Assembly: GCF_007828215.1 (NCBI RefSeq)
Contig: NZ_VIUE01000013.1
Span: 46,301-110,300 of the forward strand
From: Pseudomonas sp. SJZ074
GTDB taxonomy: Bacteria; Pseudomonadota; Gammaproteobacteria; Pseudomonadales; Pseudomonadaceae
DNA length: 64,000 bases
Direction: 5' to 3'
The number at the start of each line of letters is the position of its first letter. Positions within the stretch are counted from its first letter, which is position 1. Both the position numbers and the translations under genes were made by a program. This document shows, one piece after another, positions 43,939 to 52,663 of the stretch. The notes beneath the pieces were generated by a model. That model saw nothing but the letters and a program-made list of their open reading frames with translations. It did not search any database and was not told the DNA's origin.

Positions 43939-44171
43939 GGTCGGGTCTGCACATGCATGCCGTCGCGGCACAGGGTCTGGCAGGCCAGGCGCCGCTGGCC
44001 GTCGATCATCACCCGGCATTCCTGGCAGATGCCCATGCCGCACAGGGGCGCACGCCGTTGGCCGCTGACCGAGGTGCGACTGCAACCGTCCGCACCCAAG
44101 GCCAGGGCGGCGGCGACGCTGGTGCCGGGGGTGACCGTGAGAGGGTGGCCGTCCAGGAATAATTCAGGCAT
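43935..44171 (-). CDS. Hydroxyproline dehydrogenase subunit, small [2Fe-2S] protein (HcnA-like)
   Basis: A 78-residue ferredoxin-like protein with the plant-type cluster pattern C-x4-C-x2-C (CGMGICQEC) and a further cysteine in RLACQTLC. It is the small electron-transfer subunit of heteromeric D-hydroxyproline dehydrogenases. It lies 35 bases after the oxidase gene and overlaps the FAD/NAD subunit by four bases, so the three subunits are made together. Confidence 0.9.
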   Translation of the reverse strand: MPELFLDGHPLTVTPGTSVAAALALGADGCSRTSVSGQRRAPLCGMGICQECRVMIDGQRRLACQTLCRDGMHVQTRP

Positions 44172-44206
44172 CTATCGGGCTCCGTATAAAACTGTGGCTA
44201 GAAGAT

Positions 44207-45325
44207 TTAGCTGACATGCACGGGCTCCCCCAGAAAACGCTCCGGCAGGTACGCTTGAAGGGCCAACGGCGAGGCTTCGTTGAACAGCTGCGCTACCAGC
44301 AAATCAGCCGTCGCGGGGGCCGTTGTGACTCCCAGTCCTTCATGCCCCACCGCCAGCCACAGACCCTTGCGTTGCGGGTGCTGTCCCACCAGCGGCAGGC
44401 CATCGGGGCTGGCGGCGCGCAAGCCGGTCCAGGCACGGATGCCGTTGAGCTGTGCCAGCCCGGGCATGTAGTCGACAGCGCGCTTGAGCATCTTCGCCAG
44501 CATCCAGCCTTCCACCTGCGGGTCGACGGTGCCGAACTGGCGCGAGGCGCCGATGAACAACTGCCCGGTGGGACGCGGCTGGATGTTGCAGGCCACCGAT
44601 GGGCCGCTGGCGTTGTGAGCACTGGTGACGTAACCCAGTTCGACCAGGGTGTGGGTGACGGTGGCGGGGTAGCGATCGGTGATCAGCAGGTGGCCTTTCT
44701 TCGGCTCGATCGGCAGCTCCGGGCACAGTTCAGTGGCCTGGACTCCGTTGGCGAGGATCACCGCTTCGGCCCTCAACCAGCGCCCGTCGTCCAGGCGTAC
44801 CCGCGGGCCGTCCACTTCGGCAACTTGCGCCCGTTGCTGGCGGATGTGGGGGCCGCCCAGCATCCAGCGCGTGGCGGCGGGGGCATAGAGGATGCCGTCG
44901 CCCTTGATCAGCAGGCCGCCTTCCAGGCCTTCGCGCAATTCGGGTTCGCGCTGACGCAGGGCCCCGCGTCCGATCAGCTCGCAGTCTTCTCCGTGGGCCA
45001 GCAGATTCAGGTATTTGCTGTTGGCGACCGCCATTTCCTCCGGATTGGCCGCCAGCCACAAGGTGCCGTTGTTGCGCCACCCACAGCCTTCGGGAAGAGC
45101 CGGGGCCAGCTCGCGCCAGCGCTGCAAGGAATATTGACTCAGGGCCAGTTCCGCCGGGTTGTCGTCCAGCACCAGCAGATGCCCCATGCCGGCCGCGGTG
45201 GCGCCGTGCCAGCCGGCATCGAGCACCACGACCTTCAAGCCACGCTGGGACAAGGCCCGGGCACAGGCCGCGCCGACGATGCCCGCACCGATGACGATCA
45301 CGTCGGCGATCAGGCCCTCGGTCAC
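44207..45325 (-). CDS. Hydroxyproline dehydrogenase subunit, DAAO-like FAD oxidoreductase
   Basis: A 372-residue D-amino-acid-oxidase-like flavoprotein with the FAD site [18 protein letters not shown] at the N-terminus, the [16 protein letters not shown] segment, and the C-terminal [14 protein letters not shown] and [16 protein letters not shown] motifs typical of the family. It is the catalytic (beta-type) subunit that oxidises cis-4-hydroxy-D-proline to pyrroline-4-hydroxy-2-carboxylate. Its start overlaps the stop of the epimerase (45322-45325). Confidence 0.9.
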   Translation of the reverse strand: MTEGLIADVIVIGAGIVGAACARALSQRGLKVVVLDAGWHGATAAGMGHLLVLDDNPAELALSQYSLQRWRELAPALPEGCGWRNNGTLWLAANPEEMAVANSKYLNLLAHGEDCELIGRGALRQREPELREGLEGGLLIKGDGILYAPAATRWMLGGPHIRQQRAQVAEVDGPRVRLDDGRWLRAEAVILANGVQATELCPELPIEPKKGHLLITDRYPATVTHTLVELGYVTSAHNASGPSVACNIQPRPTGQLFIGASRQFGTVDPQVEGWMLAKMLKRAVDYMPGLAQLNGIRAWTGLRAASPDGLPLVGQHPQRKGLWLAVGHEGLGVTTAPATADLLVAQLFNEASPLALQAYLPERFLGEPVHVS

Positions 45326-46254
45326 AGTCGAATGCCCCAGGCGAACGGGTCATCCGCTTCGATGATCAGCGTGGCTTCGGCGCTGATATAGGCGCGGCCG
45401 CGAATCGTCGGCACGATGCGCTCGCCCGCCTGCTCATAAGAGCCTTCGAACTCGCTGCCGATCACACTGGCCTGGCGCCAGATCTGGCCGGGCTGCAGCT
45501 TACCGTCCGCGGCCAGGCACGCCAGCTTGGCGCTGGTGCCGGTGCCGCAAGGGGAGCGGTCGTAGGCCTTGCCGGGACAAAGTACGAAGTTGCGGCTGTC
45601 GGCTTGCAAGTCGTCGGCAAACAGCTCGATGTGGTCGATCAGCCCGCCGTCCTCGCCACGCAGGCCTTGCTGTTCCAATGCTTGCTGCACGGCGTAGGTG
45701 TAGGCGGTCAGCGCGTCGAGGTTGTCGCTCGCCACCCGTTGGCCGTGGTCGGCGATCAGGAAGAACCAGTTGCCGCCCCAGGCCACGTCGCCTTCCACCG
45801 GGCCGATGCCGGGCACTTCCAGGCGCAGTGCCTTGCGCCAGCGATAGGCGGGGACGTTGCGCACGCTGACCGAGCGATCCTCATGCAAAGTGGCCTGGAC
45901 GGTGCCCACCGGGGTTTCGATGCTGTGTACGCCCGGGCCGATCCGCCCCAGATGAGCCAGCGACGCCACCAGGCCGATGGTGCCGTGGCCGCACATGCCC
46001 AGGTAGCCGCTGTTGTTGAAGAAGATCACCCCGGCACAGGCGCTCGGGTCGACCGGTTCACACAGCAGCGCGCCCACCAGCACGTCGCTGCCCCGGGGTT
46101 CCAGTACGCAGGCGGCGCGCCAGTCATCGTGCTGCGAGGCCAGGCGCTGCCTGCGCTCGGCCATGCTGCCCTGGCCGAGATCGGGAAAACCGTCGGTGAC
46201 CAGTCGGGTCGGCTCACCGCCGGTGTGGGAATCGATCACAGTGATGCGCTTCAT
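45322..46254 (-). CDS. 4-hydroxyproline 2-epimerase
   Basis: Start set at ATG 46254 ([19 protein letters not shown]). The 310-residue proline-racemase-family enzyme keeps both catalytic cysteines: Cys88 in MCGHGT and Cys236 in SPCGTGT. The HTGGEP opening and the [12 protein letters not shown] segment fit 4-hydroxyproline epimerases. It converts trans-4-hydroxy-L-proline to cis-4-hydroxy-D-proline for the dehydrogenase encoded directly downstream. It contrasts with the Ser/Thr paralogue at 35742. Confidence 0.92.
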   Translation of the reverse strand: MKRITVIDSHTGGEPTRLVTDGFPDLGQGSMAERRQRLASQHDDWRAACVLEPRGSDVLVGALLCEPVDPSACAGVIFFNNSGYLGMCGHGTIGLVASLAHLGRIGPGVHSIETPVGTVQATLHEDRSVSVRNVPAYRWRKALRLEVPGIGPVEGDVAWGGNWFFLIADHGQRVASDNLDALTAYTYAVQQALEQQGLRGEDGGLIDHIELFADDLQADSRNFVLCPGKAYDRSPCGTGTSAKLACLAADGKLQPGQIWRQASVIGSEFEGSYEQAGERIVPTIRGRAYISAEATLIIEADDPFAWGIRL

Positions 46255-46369
46255 GGGGCCACGTCCGTTCAGATAAGTGAGCGCAAGCGTGGCCCGCAAC
46301 AGGGGGCGGCGGCTTGATGGTTTTATCTGTCACCCATGACGAAATCGGCACAGTGCAGAGCCGTGATCA

Positions 46370-47281
46370 TCAGTCGGAGGTGTCTCTCCACTGCCACTCG
46401 ATGTATTCCGTATTGATGCCCAGGGCCTCGAACTTTTCCGCCACGTAGCGCAGGCAGGCTCCGCCGTCGGGGCGGTAATGCCCCGACGCATCGTTGACCA
46501 TGGCAATGACGTGCTCCATGCGATGCTCCCTGATCCTGAATTCCCCGGCGCATATGACCGGCCTGCCGCTGCCGAGTTGGCTGTGCCGGATGTAGTTGGC
46601 CCGATCAGCATGTTCCCAGCGTTTATAAATGATGGAGTTTTCCGGGGTATACACCCAGGTGTAGCTGTTGGACTGGTCGTTGGGAGAGAGTATTTCGCTG
46701 GTTTGCGATTTCAGTTGATTGCCGATCAATTGGCCGTCCCACATCCCCACCAGTTGACCGACGCCGTCGATTTTCGACGGATCATAGCAACGCCAGTGCA
46801 TGAGATCGCCAATGAAGGGCATCCACCTGATCGGGTAGGTCTGGGCGTTGAGGTCAATCGATCGCTTGTCGGAATTCATCCAATCGGAAAAATGCACATG
46901 GCCCGACCATACGGCGAGCAAGTGCGAGGATGAATTCCTGAGCCAACGGTGCACCTGCTTGAAGGACAGGTTGGTGTAGATGTCATTGGCCTTGATCAGT
47001 ACGGAGTCCAGCTCCCAGTCATCGGTGGCGATCGGGTGGGCTTCGGGCCTCTGGTAGAAGGTCAGGCCGTCGATTTCGGACAATGAGATCCGGGGGCGGC
47101 CGAACAGTCTTGGCAGGTCGATCTCCACCGTGATGGTCTGCCCGACTCGCGGGGCTTCACAGAATAATTGCATCTGACTGAGAGGCCCCATGGACACATA
47201 CAGGGTGTCGTCGGTGCCGGCCCAGTTTTCGTTGGTGATCGAGGCTGTCACAGTCAGGGTGTCTACAATGGTATCGGTCAT
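46370..47281 (-). CDS. PLAT/LH2-domain protein with a C-terminal SGHYRP-type module
   Basis: A 303-residue protein without a clear signal peptide. Residues 1 to about 105 resemble a PLAT/LH2 beta-sandwich (NENWAGTDDTLYVSMG and DDWELDSVLIK, the AGTD and WxLDSV landmarks of the fold). The middle part is rich in tryptophan and histidine with no recognised motif. The C-terminal 60 residues contain AGEFRIREHRMEHVIAMVND and ASGHYRPDGGACLRYV, which I have seen as a recurring module in uncharacterised bacterial proteins. The codon use looks more A/T-rich than its neighbours. It interrupts a hydroxyproline island and has no evident metabolic link to it. Function unknown. Confidence 0.6.
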   Translation of the reverse strand: MTDTIVDTLTVTASITNENWAGTDDTLYVSMGPLSQMQLFCEAPRVGQTITVEIDLPRLFGRPRISLSEIDGLTFYQRPEAHPIATDDWELDSVLIKANDIYTNLSFKQVHRWLRNSSSHLLAVWSGHVHFSDWMNSDKRSIDLNAQTYPIRWMPFIGDLMHWRCYDPSKIDGVGQLVGMWDGQLIGNQLKSQTSEILSPNDQSNSYTWVYTPENSIIYKRWEHADRANYIRHSQLGSGRPVICAGEFRIREHRMEHVIAMVNDASGHYRPDGGACLRYVAEKFEALGINTEYIEWQWRDTSD

Positions 47282-47370
47282 GATTGAGGGGCATTTTGTC
47301 TCTGATTAAGAAGGCTCCGATTCTGCGGCCGCGTTGCTGGGCCCTGGTGGTACATATGTATATGCGCAAA

Positions 47371-47407
47371 AAAAAATGCCGGGTCGCTCAGCGGCCCGGC
47401 ATTTTTT
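47371..47407 (-). terminator. Bidirectional-looking terminator after the GntR gene
   Basis: AAAAAATGCCGGG and CCCGGCATTTTTT form a stem flanked by A and T tracts, with TCGCTCAGCGG between. It lies 13 bases beyond the GntR stop and 90 bases before the PLAT gene, so it insulates the two. Confidence 0.9.
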
Positions 47408-47419
47408 GAGCGATCAACC

Positions 47420-48091
47420 TCAATGGCTGGAAGGCAGGAACTCGAACAGCGTCTTGCAGACGCCGGCGATGTGCTCGTCCAGCAGTTTCACCGCCCGTTC
47501 GATATCACCGGCCCGGCAGGCATCGAGGATTTCCCGGTGCTCGTGATCGGCGCGCTCCTTGCCGGCCGACAAACTCATCTGCATGCGCAGGTAGCGCTCC
47601 AGCTTGTCGTGGACCGAGCGAATCAGGCTGACCAAAAAAGGCCGTTGTGCCGGCTCGTAGAGGCAGGCGTGCAACTGCCAGTTGAGTTCGGCCCAGCGCC
47701 CGACGTCATCCTCGCCGATGAACTCGCGACAAATGGCCTCGGCGCGAGCGAAGGTGTCTTCGGTCATGTTGGGAATCGCCAGGCGCAGCACCTTGTCCTC
47801 CAGCAACATCCGCACTTCGAACATCTGCGCCAACTCCACCTCGGACATCCGCGTGACCATCGCGCCACGATTGCGCTGGAACATCACCAGGCCTTCGGCC
47901 TCCAAACGCTTGAGAGCTTCACGCACGGGGATCTTGCTGACGTTGAACTGACGGGCGATATCGTCCTGGCGAATCGGCTCGTCCTCGGCAAAATGCCCGG
48001 CCACGATGGCCTCGCGCAGGTGCCGGGTGATGATTTCCGAAGTGGAAGGGGTGTTGCCCAGGTCAGGCAGTTTGAACTTGGATAAAGTCAC
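47420..48091 (-). CDS. GntR-family regulator (FadR/FCD subfamily)
   Basis: Start set at GTG 48091 (MTLSKFKLPDLG); no ATG is available and the frame further upstream runs into REP DNA. The 223-residue protein has an N-terminal winged helix (IRQDDIARQFNVSKIPVREALKRL in outline) and a C-terminal all-helical FCD ligand domain with metal-type histidines (NWQLHACLY, ADHEHREIL). FCD members usually respond to carboxylates. A GTATAC palindrome lies 33 bases upstream, and a fuller one lies before the importer operon, suggesting it represses both itself and hydroxyproline uptake. Confidence 0.88.
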   Translation of the reverse strand: MTLSKFKLPDLGNTPSTSEIITRHLREAIVAGHFAEDEPIRQDDIARQFNVSKIPVREALKRLEAEGLVMFQRNRGAMVTRMSEVELAQMFEVRMLLEDKVLRLAIPNMTEDTFARAEAICREFIGEDDVGRWAELNWQLHACLYEPAQRPFLVSLIRSVHDKLERYLRMQMSLSAGKERADHEHREILDACRAGDIERAVKLLDEHIAGVCKTLFEFLPSSH

Positions 48092-48119
48092 GGCGGCGGG
48101 TCGGTTGCTGAGTTGGGGA

Positions 48120-48131
48120 TATGGTATACGA
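48120..48131. promoter_or_regulatory. GTATAC-type site before the GntR gene
   Basis: TATGGTATACGA is centred on the palindrome GTATAC (48124-48129) and matches the TNGTATACNA pattern of the stronger site at 41577. It lies in the likely promoter of the GntR gene. Confidence 0.5.
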
Positions 48132-48182
48132 CTTGGCGGAGGTGGTGTCTCGGATCTTGACGCTACCCTCCCGACGAGTGAG

Positions 48183-48314
48183 CCCTTTGTGGCGAGGGGA
48201 TTTATCCCCGCTGGGCTGCGAAGCGGCCCTAAAATCTGGCAACTCGAGGTAATCGGTTTGATCCAAGGGGCCGCTTCGCGCCCCAGCGGGGATAAATCCC
48301 CTCGCCACAAAGGG
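48183..48314. repeat. Long type II inverted repeat
   Basis: Arms of about 48 bases (48183-48230 and 48267-48314), beginning CCCTTTGTGGCGAGGGGATT on each strand, match at all but about three positions. The 36-base spacer differs. It lies between the MFS stop and the GntR promoter. Confidence 0.85.
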
Positions 48315-48322
48315 TTCCGTGT

Positions 48323-49489
48323 TCAGCCGTGGGATACGCGGATTACATACGCTTCTGTCCGAACGATGACCCACCCCGTCACCAACGCACCCAACGACAA
48401 CGCCAGCCCGAACAGGACCAACGCCACATCGGCGCCAAACCGGTCAGCCAACAGGCCGGTCACCACCACCGGAATGCTGAACCCGATGTACGCGAACAGG
48501 AAGAACCCGGCACTGACCCGGGCCTTTTCCAGGCCGGCCATTGCGGTGATCGCCGAGAGCCCGCCCAGGTACAGAAAACCATAGCAGGCGCTGCTGGCCC
48601 CCAGCGCCCCAAGCAGCACTGCGATCAGCGAACCGCTGCTCGCGCCCCAGGCCAGCAGCGCATAGCTCAAGGGCAGCACCAGCAAGCCAAACCCGGTGGC
48701 CCTGGCCGGTTGCAGGCGACGCACCCAGGGCTGGAACAGCAGCCCGCAGCTGATCACGGTGAAGGTCGACAGGCCCGACCATTGCTGCAGATTGTGACGT
48801 GCCAGCACCGAGGGCAGTATCGCGATAACCAGGCCCGAGGTCGCCCAGGCCAGCAGCATGGAGAAGCCATAGGGCAAGCTGCCGGCGGGGAACAGCGGCA
48901 GGCGCAGCATCGGCGCCCGAGTTGTTCTGGCCGCAGGGTCCGGCAGCCTGGACACCACGATGAACGCGACAGCGGCCAGGCACAACTGCAACCAGAAACT
49001 GCCGGGCACCACGCTGTGGTGGACGGACAGGAACAGACTGGTCAACGCCGCCCCCAGGCCGAAGCCCAGGGAGGTGCTGGCGGTGATCCGATTGGCGGCG
49101 GAGCGGGTATCGCTGCCCGCCAGCAGTTCAGTCATGTAGGCCGTCGACGTTGCCGACGCCAGGCCCGTGCCCACCCCCATCATCAGCCGCGCCAGACCCA
49201 GCGCGACGAGGTTCGGCCAGATCGAGGTGATGACTGTCGCCAGCATCGACAAACCCAACGCAAGCATTATCAGCGGCCGGCGTCCTACCCGGTCGGCCAG
49301 CCCGCCGAAGGCCAGCAGCACCGGCAACACCCCCAGTACATAACATGAGAACGCCACCGCCGTAGCACCGGCCCCGTGGCCGGACGCCTGGGCGTAGGTG
49401 GTATAGAGCGGCGCCTGCAGGTTGACCGCCAGGGTGATCAGGCAAAGGCCGAAAGCCAGTCCCCATGAATGTCGATGCTGTGCGTTCAA
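48323..49489 (-). CDS. MFS transporter, 12-helix (drug/metabolite efflux type)
   Basis: A 388-residue major facilitator protein with twelve predicted helices. The cytoplasmic loop 2-3 motif reads GGLADRVGRRPLIML, and helix 4 has LARLMMGVGTGLASA. It is typical of the AraJ/Bcr-like efflux group. It is divergent from a MocR-type regulator, with a gap of about 135 bases, so the regulator is likely to control it. Substrate unknown. Confidence 0.88.
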   Translation of the reverse strand: MNAQHRHSWGLAFGLCLITLAVNLQAPLYTTYAQASGHGAGATAVAFSCYVLGVLPVLLAFGGLADRVGRRPLIMLALGLSMLATVITSIWPNLVALGLARLMMGVGTGLASATSTAYMTELLAGSDTRSAANRITASTSLGFGLGAALTSLFLSVHHSVVPGSFWLQLCLAAVAFIVVSRLPDPAARTTRAPMLRLPLFPAGSLPYGFSMLLAWATSGLVIAILPSVLARHNLQQWSGLSTFTVISCGLLFQPWVRRLQPARATGFGLLVLPLSYALLAWGASSGSLIAVLLGALGASSACYGFLYLGGLSAITAMAGLEKARVSAGFFLFAYIGFSIPVVVTGLLADRFGADVALVLFGLALSLGALVTGWVIVRTEAYVIRVSHG

Positions 49490-49624
49490 GCGTGCTCCCC
49501 GAAAGTCGTCAAATGGCGTCTACGGGACTATCACTGCCGGGCTTCGCGGGAACAAGGAACAGGCCGAGGGGTTTTGTGATTAACTGTTCGCTCGAAATTG
49601 GAGAACACTTCAAGAGCCTCCGAC

Positions 49625-51037
49625 ATGGACCTGAATATCGACCGCAATGCCGCCGAGCCCATGACCCGGCAACTGATGACTCAGCTGGTGGGCTGGATCA
49701 GCAGCCATCACATCCGCCCCGGTGCCCGAATGCCTTCCATCCGGCAATTGGCCCAGGAGAATGATGTCAGCCTGTCATGTGTGATCAAGGCCTATGACCA
49801 ACTGGTTGCCAGCGGGGTGCTGGAATCGCGGCATGGATCGGGTTTCTTTGTCGCCCAGCAGGTGTCCCGGCCCGTGGAGCCGGATGCTGAAACAAGCGAG
49901 GGGGCATGGACGTTATTCGACAACGAGTCCACGCTACTCAAGCTCGGCTGCGGCTGGCTGCCTGACTCCTGGCGCGACGACACCGATCTGGGTCAGGCGA
50001 TCCGCCAGGTGGTGCGCAGCGACAACCACGCACTGTTCAACTACAGCACGCCCCTGGGCTCTGTTCCTCTACGCCAGCACATCCAGAAACGCCTGGGGCT
50101 GATCGACATACATGCCGATCTTGCGCAGATCCTCACCACCCAAGGCGCCAGCCATGGCCTCGACCTGTTGGTGCGCACGCTGCTCAAGCCTGGTGACCTG
50201 GTCCTGGTGGAAAGCCCCGGCTACTACAATCTGTTCAATCTGCTGAAGTTGCACGGAGTCAGGACCCTGGCGGTTCCGAGGGGCACCCAAGGGCCGGATA
50301 TCACCAGCCTCGAGCGCTTGCTCGGCCAGTACAAACCCGTCTATTTCTTCATCAACAGCATGTACCAGAACCCCACCGGCACCAGCCTCGCGCCGAGCGT
50401 CGCGTATCGTCTGCTGCAACTGGCCAACCAACACGATTTGCGCCTCATCGAAGACGACATCTACGCTGACTTCCAGAATGGGCCGACGTCTCGCCTCGCG
50501 ACCCTCGACGGTTTGGACCGGGTGATCTATCTGGCGAGCTTTTCCAAGACACTGTCCAGTTCGCTGCGCATCGGTTACGTGGTCGCTCAACCTGACATCA
50601 TCAACCGGCTGGCCGAGGTCAAGATGGTGACCGGTATCGGCTGCTCGCTGTTGGCGGAAAATGTCGTGGCGACACTGCTCGCCAACGGGGCTTATCGCAA
50701 GTTGCTGCAACGCCTGCGCCAGCGTTTGAACAAGCAGATGGCGAGCACGCTGCGCCAACTTGACCAGGCGCACTGGGAGGTCTTCGCCGAGCCGACCGGG
50801 GGCCTGTTCGTATGGGCCAGGCCCCGGCATGTGGAGAGCGGACGGGTGCAGCAGATCGCCCGTGAAGCGCAGGTTCAGCTCTCCCAAGGCGCCAGTTTCA
50901 TGCCGGCGAGGGAGACGTGTGACTGGTTGCGGCTGAACGTGGCTTTCGTCCAGGATATTCGGGCGCAGACGTTTTTTCGGCGGATAGAAGAGGCGTCGCT
51001 GGTGGGGCAGGCGGAACAGAGGAATGAAGCTGTTTGA
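49625..51037 (+). CDS. MocR-type regulator (GntR winged helix fused to PLP aminotransferase fold)
   Basis: Start set at ATG 49625; TTG 49598 is in frame. The 470-residue fusion has an N-terminal GntR winged helix (ARMPSIRQLAQENDVSLSCV in outline) and a fold-type I aminotransferase domain with PLP lysine in ASFSKTLSSS and the SPGYYNLFNLL and YQNPTG segments. MocR proteins use PLP or an amino-acid/PLP adduct as effector. The divergent MFS gene is the obvious target, probably an amino-acid or amine exporter. Confidence 0.9.
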   Translation: MDLNIDRNAAEPMTRQLMTQLVGWISSHHIRPGARMPSIRQLAQENDVSLSCVIKAYDQLVASGVLESRHGSGFFVAQQVSRPVEPDAETSEGAWTLFDNESTLLKLGCGWLPDSWRDDTDLGQAIRQVVRSDNHALFNYSTPLGSVPLRQHIQKRLGLIDIHADLAQILTTQGASHGLDLLVRTLLKPGDLVLVESPGYYNLFNLLKLHGVRTLAVPRGTQGPDITSLERLLGQYKPVYFFINSMYQNPTGTSLAPSVAYRLLQLANQHDLRLIEDDIYADFQNGPTSRLATLDGLDRVIYLASFSKTLSSSLRIGYVVAQPDIINRLAEVKMVTGIGCSLLAENVVATLLANGAYRKLLQRLRQRLNKQMASTLRQLDQAHWEVFAEPTGGLFVWARPRHVESGRVQQIAREAQVQLSQGASFMPARETCDWLRLNVAFVQDIRAQTFFRRIEEASLVGQAEQRNEAV

Positions 51038-51365
51038 GAGTTGGTCGGAATCTCGGACGTTTCCCGCAGGCTGTGACGTCTTTCGCTGACTGTACGGTGA
51101 TGGGGTTCGCCGCTAAATTCTGTTCGTCGCTACCGATGTAGCGACCGGATGTGGAAGTCCGTTCTCTAGCTAAAGGCGCTAAGCGTCCATGAGCTGATGT
51201 TGACCGCTTTCTGTGTCAACATTGCGGCGTTATGGCAGCTTTGCGCGGGGCACTTTAGGGTGCGCCGGGTTCCTTTAGCCCCGGTCTTCCACACCCGCGT
51301 ACGGCTGCCACCTTCATGTGGAAGTGAGGTTGGTGGTTAATTGAACTGCTAAAGGAGCTTCACCC
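51038..51365 (+). ncRNA. Structured leader region before the DUF3077-like gene
   Basis: No gene is visible in these 328 bases. They contain perfect hairpins GTCGCTAC-CGAT-GTAGCGAC (51126-51145) and ATGTTGAC...GTCAACAT (51197-51222), a weaker CCGGG/CCCGG stem near 51269-51287, and three copies of TGTGGAAG (two direct, one inverted). A ribosome site AAGGAG precedes ATG 51366. This looks like an RNA leader or a small RNA rather than coding DNA; the class is unknown to me. Confidence 0.35.
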
Positions 51366-51644
51366 ATGAATCGTTACATGCCCATCACTGGGATCGAAAA
51401 CAACTACCACGCTCTATTGATCGACACTGAGGCGCCGCTGGATGTGTTGCACGATACGGCGGCTTATCGAATCGCCGCAGTGACACAACTATTGGAAAAT
51501 CTGGCCATGCGCTCGGAGATCAGCAGCGATGCAGTGATCCTGCATGACTTTGCCGAAGTACTGGCCATTCCCTTGCGCGATGGGTGCGATCTGCTTGATG
51601 TCATTGGTCGCCGATTGCATGCGATGGCCTCTGACCTGGAATAG
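51366..51644 (+). CDS. DUF3077-like small protein
   Basis: A 92-residue soluble protein, entirely helical by its pattern. The central part, IDTEAPLDVLHDTAAYRIAA, and the later AVILHDFAEVLAIPLRDGC resemble DUF3077 proteins, a family common in Pseudomonas with no known role. AAGGAG lies nine bases before the ATG, and a structured 328-base leader precedes it. A REP doublet follows the stop. Confidence 0.7.
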   Translation: MNRYMPITGIENNYHALLIDTEAPLDVLHDTAAYRIAAVTQLLENLAMRSEISSDAVILHDFAEVLAIPLRDGCDLLDVIGRRLHAMASDLE

Positions 51645-51667
51645 GACCCGTCAGTTAAATCATGACC

Positions 51668-51758
51668 CTGTGGGAGCGAGCCTGCTCGCGATAGCGTCAG
51701 GTCAGTCGAAGAAAATATCGGCTGGAGGGGCCTCATCGCGAGCAGGCTCGCTCCCACA
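51668..51758. repeat. REP doublet (type I), inverted
   Basis: CTGTGGGAGCGAGCCTGCTC... at 51668-51697 and ATCGCGAGCAGGCTCGCTCC... at 51735-51758, between the DUF3077-like gene and the convergent SDR gene. Confidence 0.87.
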
Positions 51759-51775
51759 ATGGGCTGTGGCGACTC

Positions 51776-52510
51776 CTACCACTTGCCCGTGCTCATCCCG
51801 CCATCCACCGGCAGTACCACGCCGGTCGTGAAATCGGCGCCTGCCAGATACAACACCGCCTCGGCGATTTCCCCTATGGTACCCACGCGGCCGGCCGGGG
51901 CCAGATTATTGAGGAATTCGCGATGGGCCGGATCATGCATCGGCGTGTCGATGATGCCGGGCGCGACGGCGTTGACCTTGATGTTGTGCGGCGACAACTC
52001 AAGAGCCAGGGCACGGGTCATCTGGTTGACGCCCCCCTTGATCAACACCGGCAGCGCGGCCGGCACCTGGATATTCGGCTGCAGGGCCACAGCGGCGGAA
52101 ATGTTGATGATGAAACCCTGCCGGCGATCGATCATGTGTGCGGCAGCCGCCTGACTGGCGTAGACGAGTCCCTTGAGGTTGGTATCCAGCAATGACTCCA
52201 GGTCTTGGGGGCTGTATTCGATGAAGGGTTTGGGCAGGAAGAACCCGGCATTGTTCACCAGCCCGTCAACGGCGCCGAACGCTTCGATGGCTCTGCTGAT
52301 GAGCGCGGTTGAAGTCGCCGGTGCGGCGATATCGCCGGCCACCCCGATGAAGCCGGCCGGATGACCGAGTCGCGCAGCGACCTGATCCAGCCCGGACTGG
52401 GAACGCGCGTTACCCACCACGTTATAACCCCGATCCAGAAACGCCTGGACCAGACCCAGGCCGATTCCGCTGGACGCGCCGGTGATGAGGACGGTTTTCT
52501 TGCTGTTCAT
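51776..52510 (-). CDS. SDR-fold oxidoreductase lacking the catalytic Ser-Tyr pair
   Basis: Start set at ATG 52510 (MNSKKTVLITG), which has AGGAG seven bases ahead. The 244-residue protein has the classical SDR cofactor site TGASSGIGLG, the structural NNAG and the C-terminal PG motif AVAPGIIDTPM. The active-site stretch reads INISAAVALQPNIQVPAALP then VLIKGG: the lysine is kept, but the YxxxK tyrosine is replaced by proline and the second serine by alanine. It may be non-catalytic or use another acid. It shares an 18-base box with the tautomerase/LysR gap. Confidence 0.82.
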   Translation of the reverse strand: MNSKKTVLITGASSGIGLGLVQAFLDRGYNVVGNARSQSGLDQVAARLGHPAGFIGVAGDIAAPATSTALISRAIEAFGAVDGLVNNAGFFLPKPFIEYSPQDLESLLDTNLKGLVYASQAAAAHMIDRRQGFIINISAAVALQPNIQVPAALPVLIKGGVNQMTRALALELSPHNIKVNAVAPGIIDTPMHDPAHREFLNNLAPAGRVGTIGEIAEAVLYLAGADFTTGVVLPVDGGMSTGKW

Positions 52511-52616
52511 GATTTGACTCCTGATCAAATTGAGTTGAACCGCGGCGCCGGTAGGCGCTGGTTGAGATCAGGTTATTGCTGCGCCTGGACTTGATAAATG
52601 GGGGTTCTGGTACTTG

Positions 52617-52638
52617 AGTTGATACCTGGTGTAATCAA
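52617..52638. promoter_or_regulatory. LysR-type box before the SDR gene
   Basis: AGTTGATACCTGGTGTAA (52617-52634) differs at two positions from the box at 53124. It is also part of TTGAT-N10-ATCAA (52619-52638), an inverted repeat of LysR type. Confidence 0.6.
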
Positions 52639-52663
52639 TCCTGTCTGAGACACAGATAATCAA

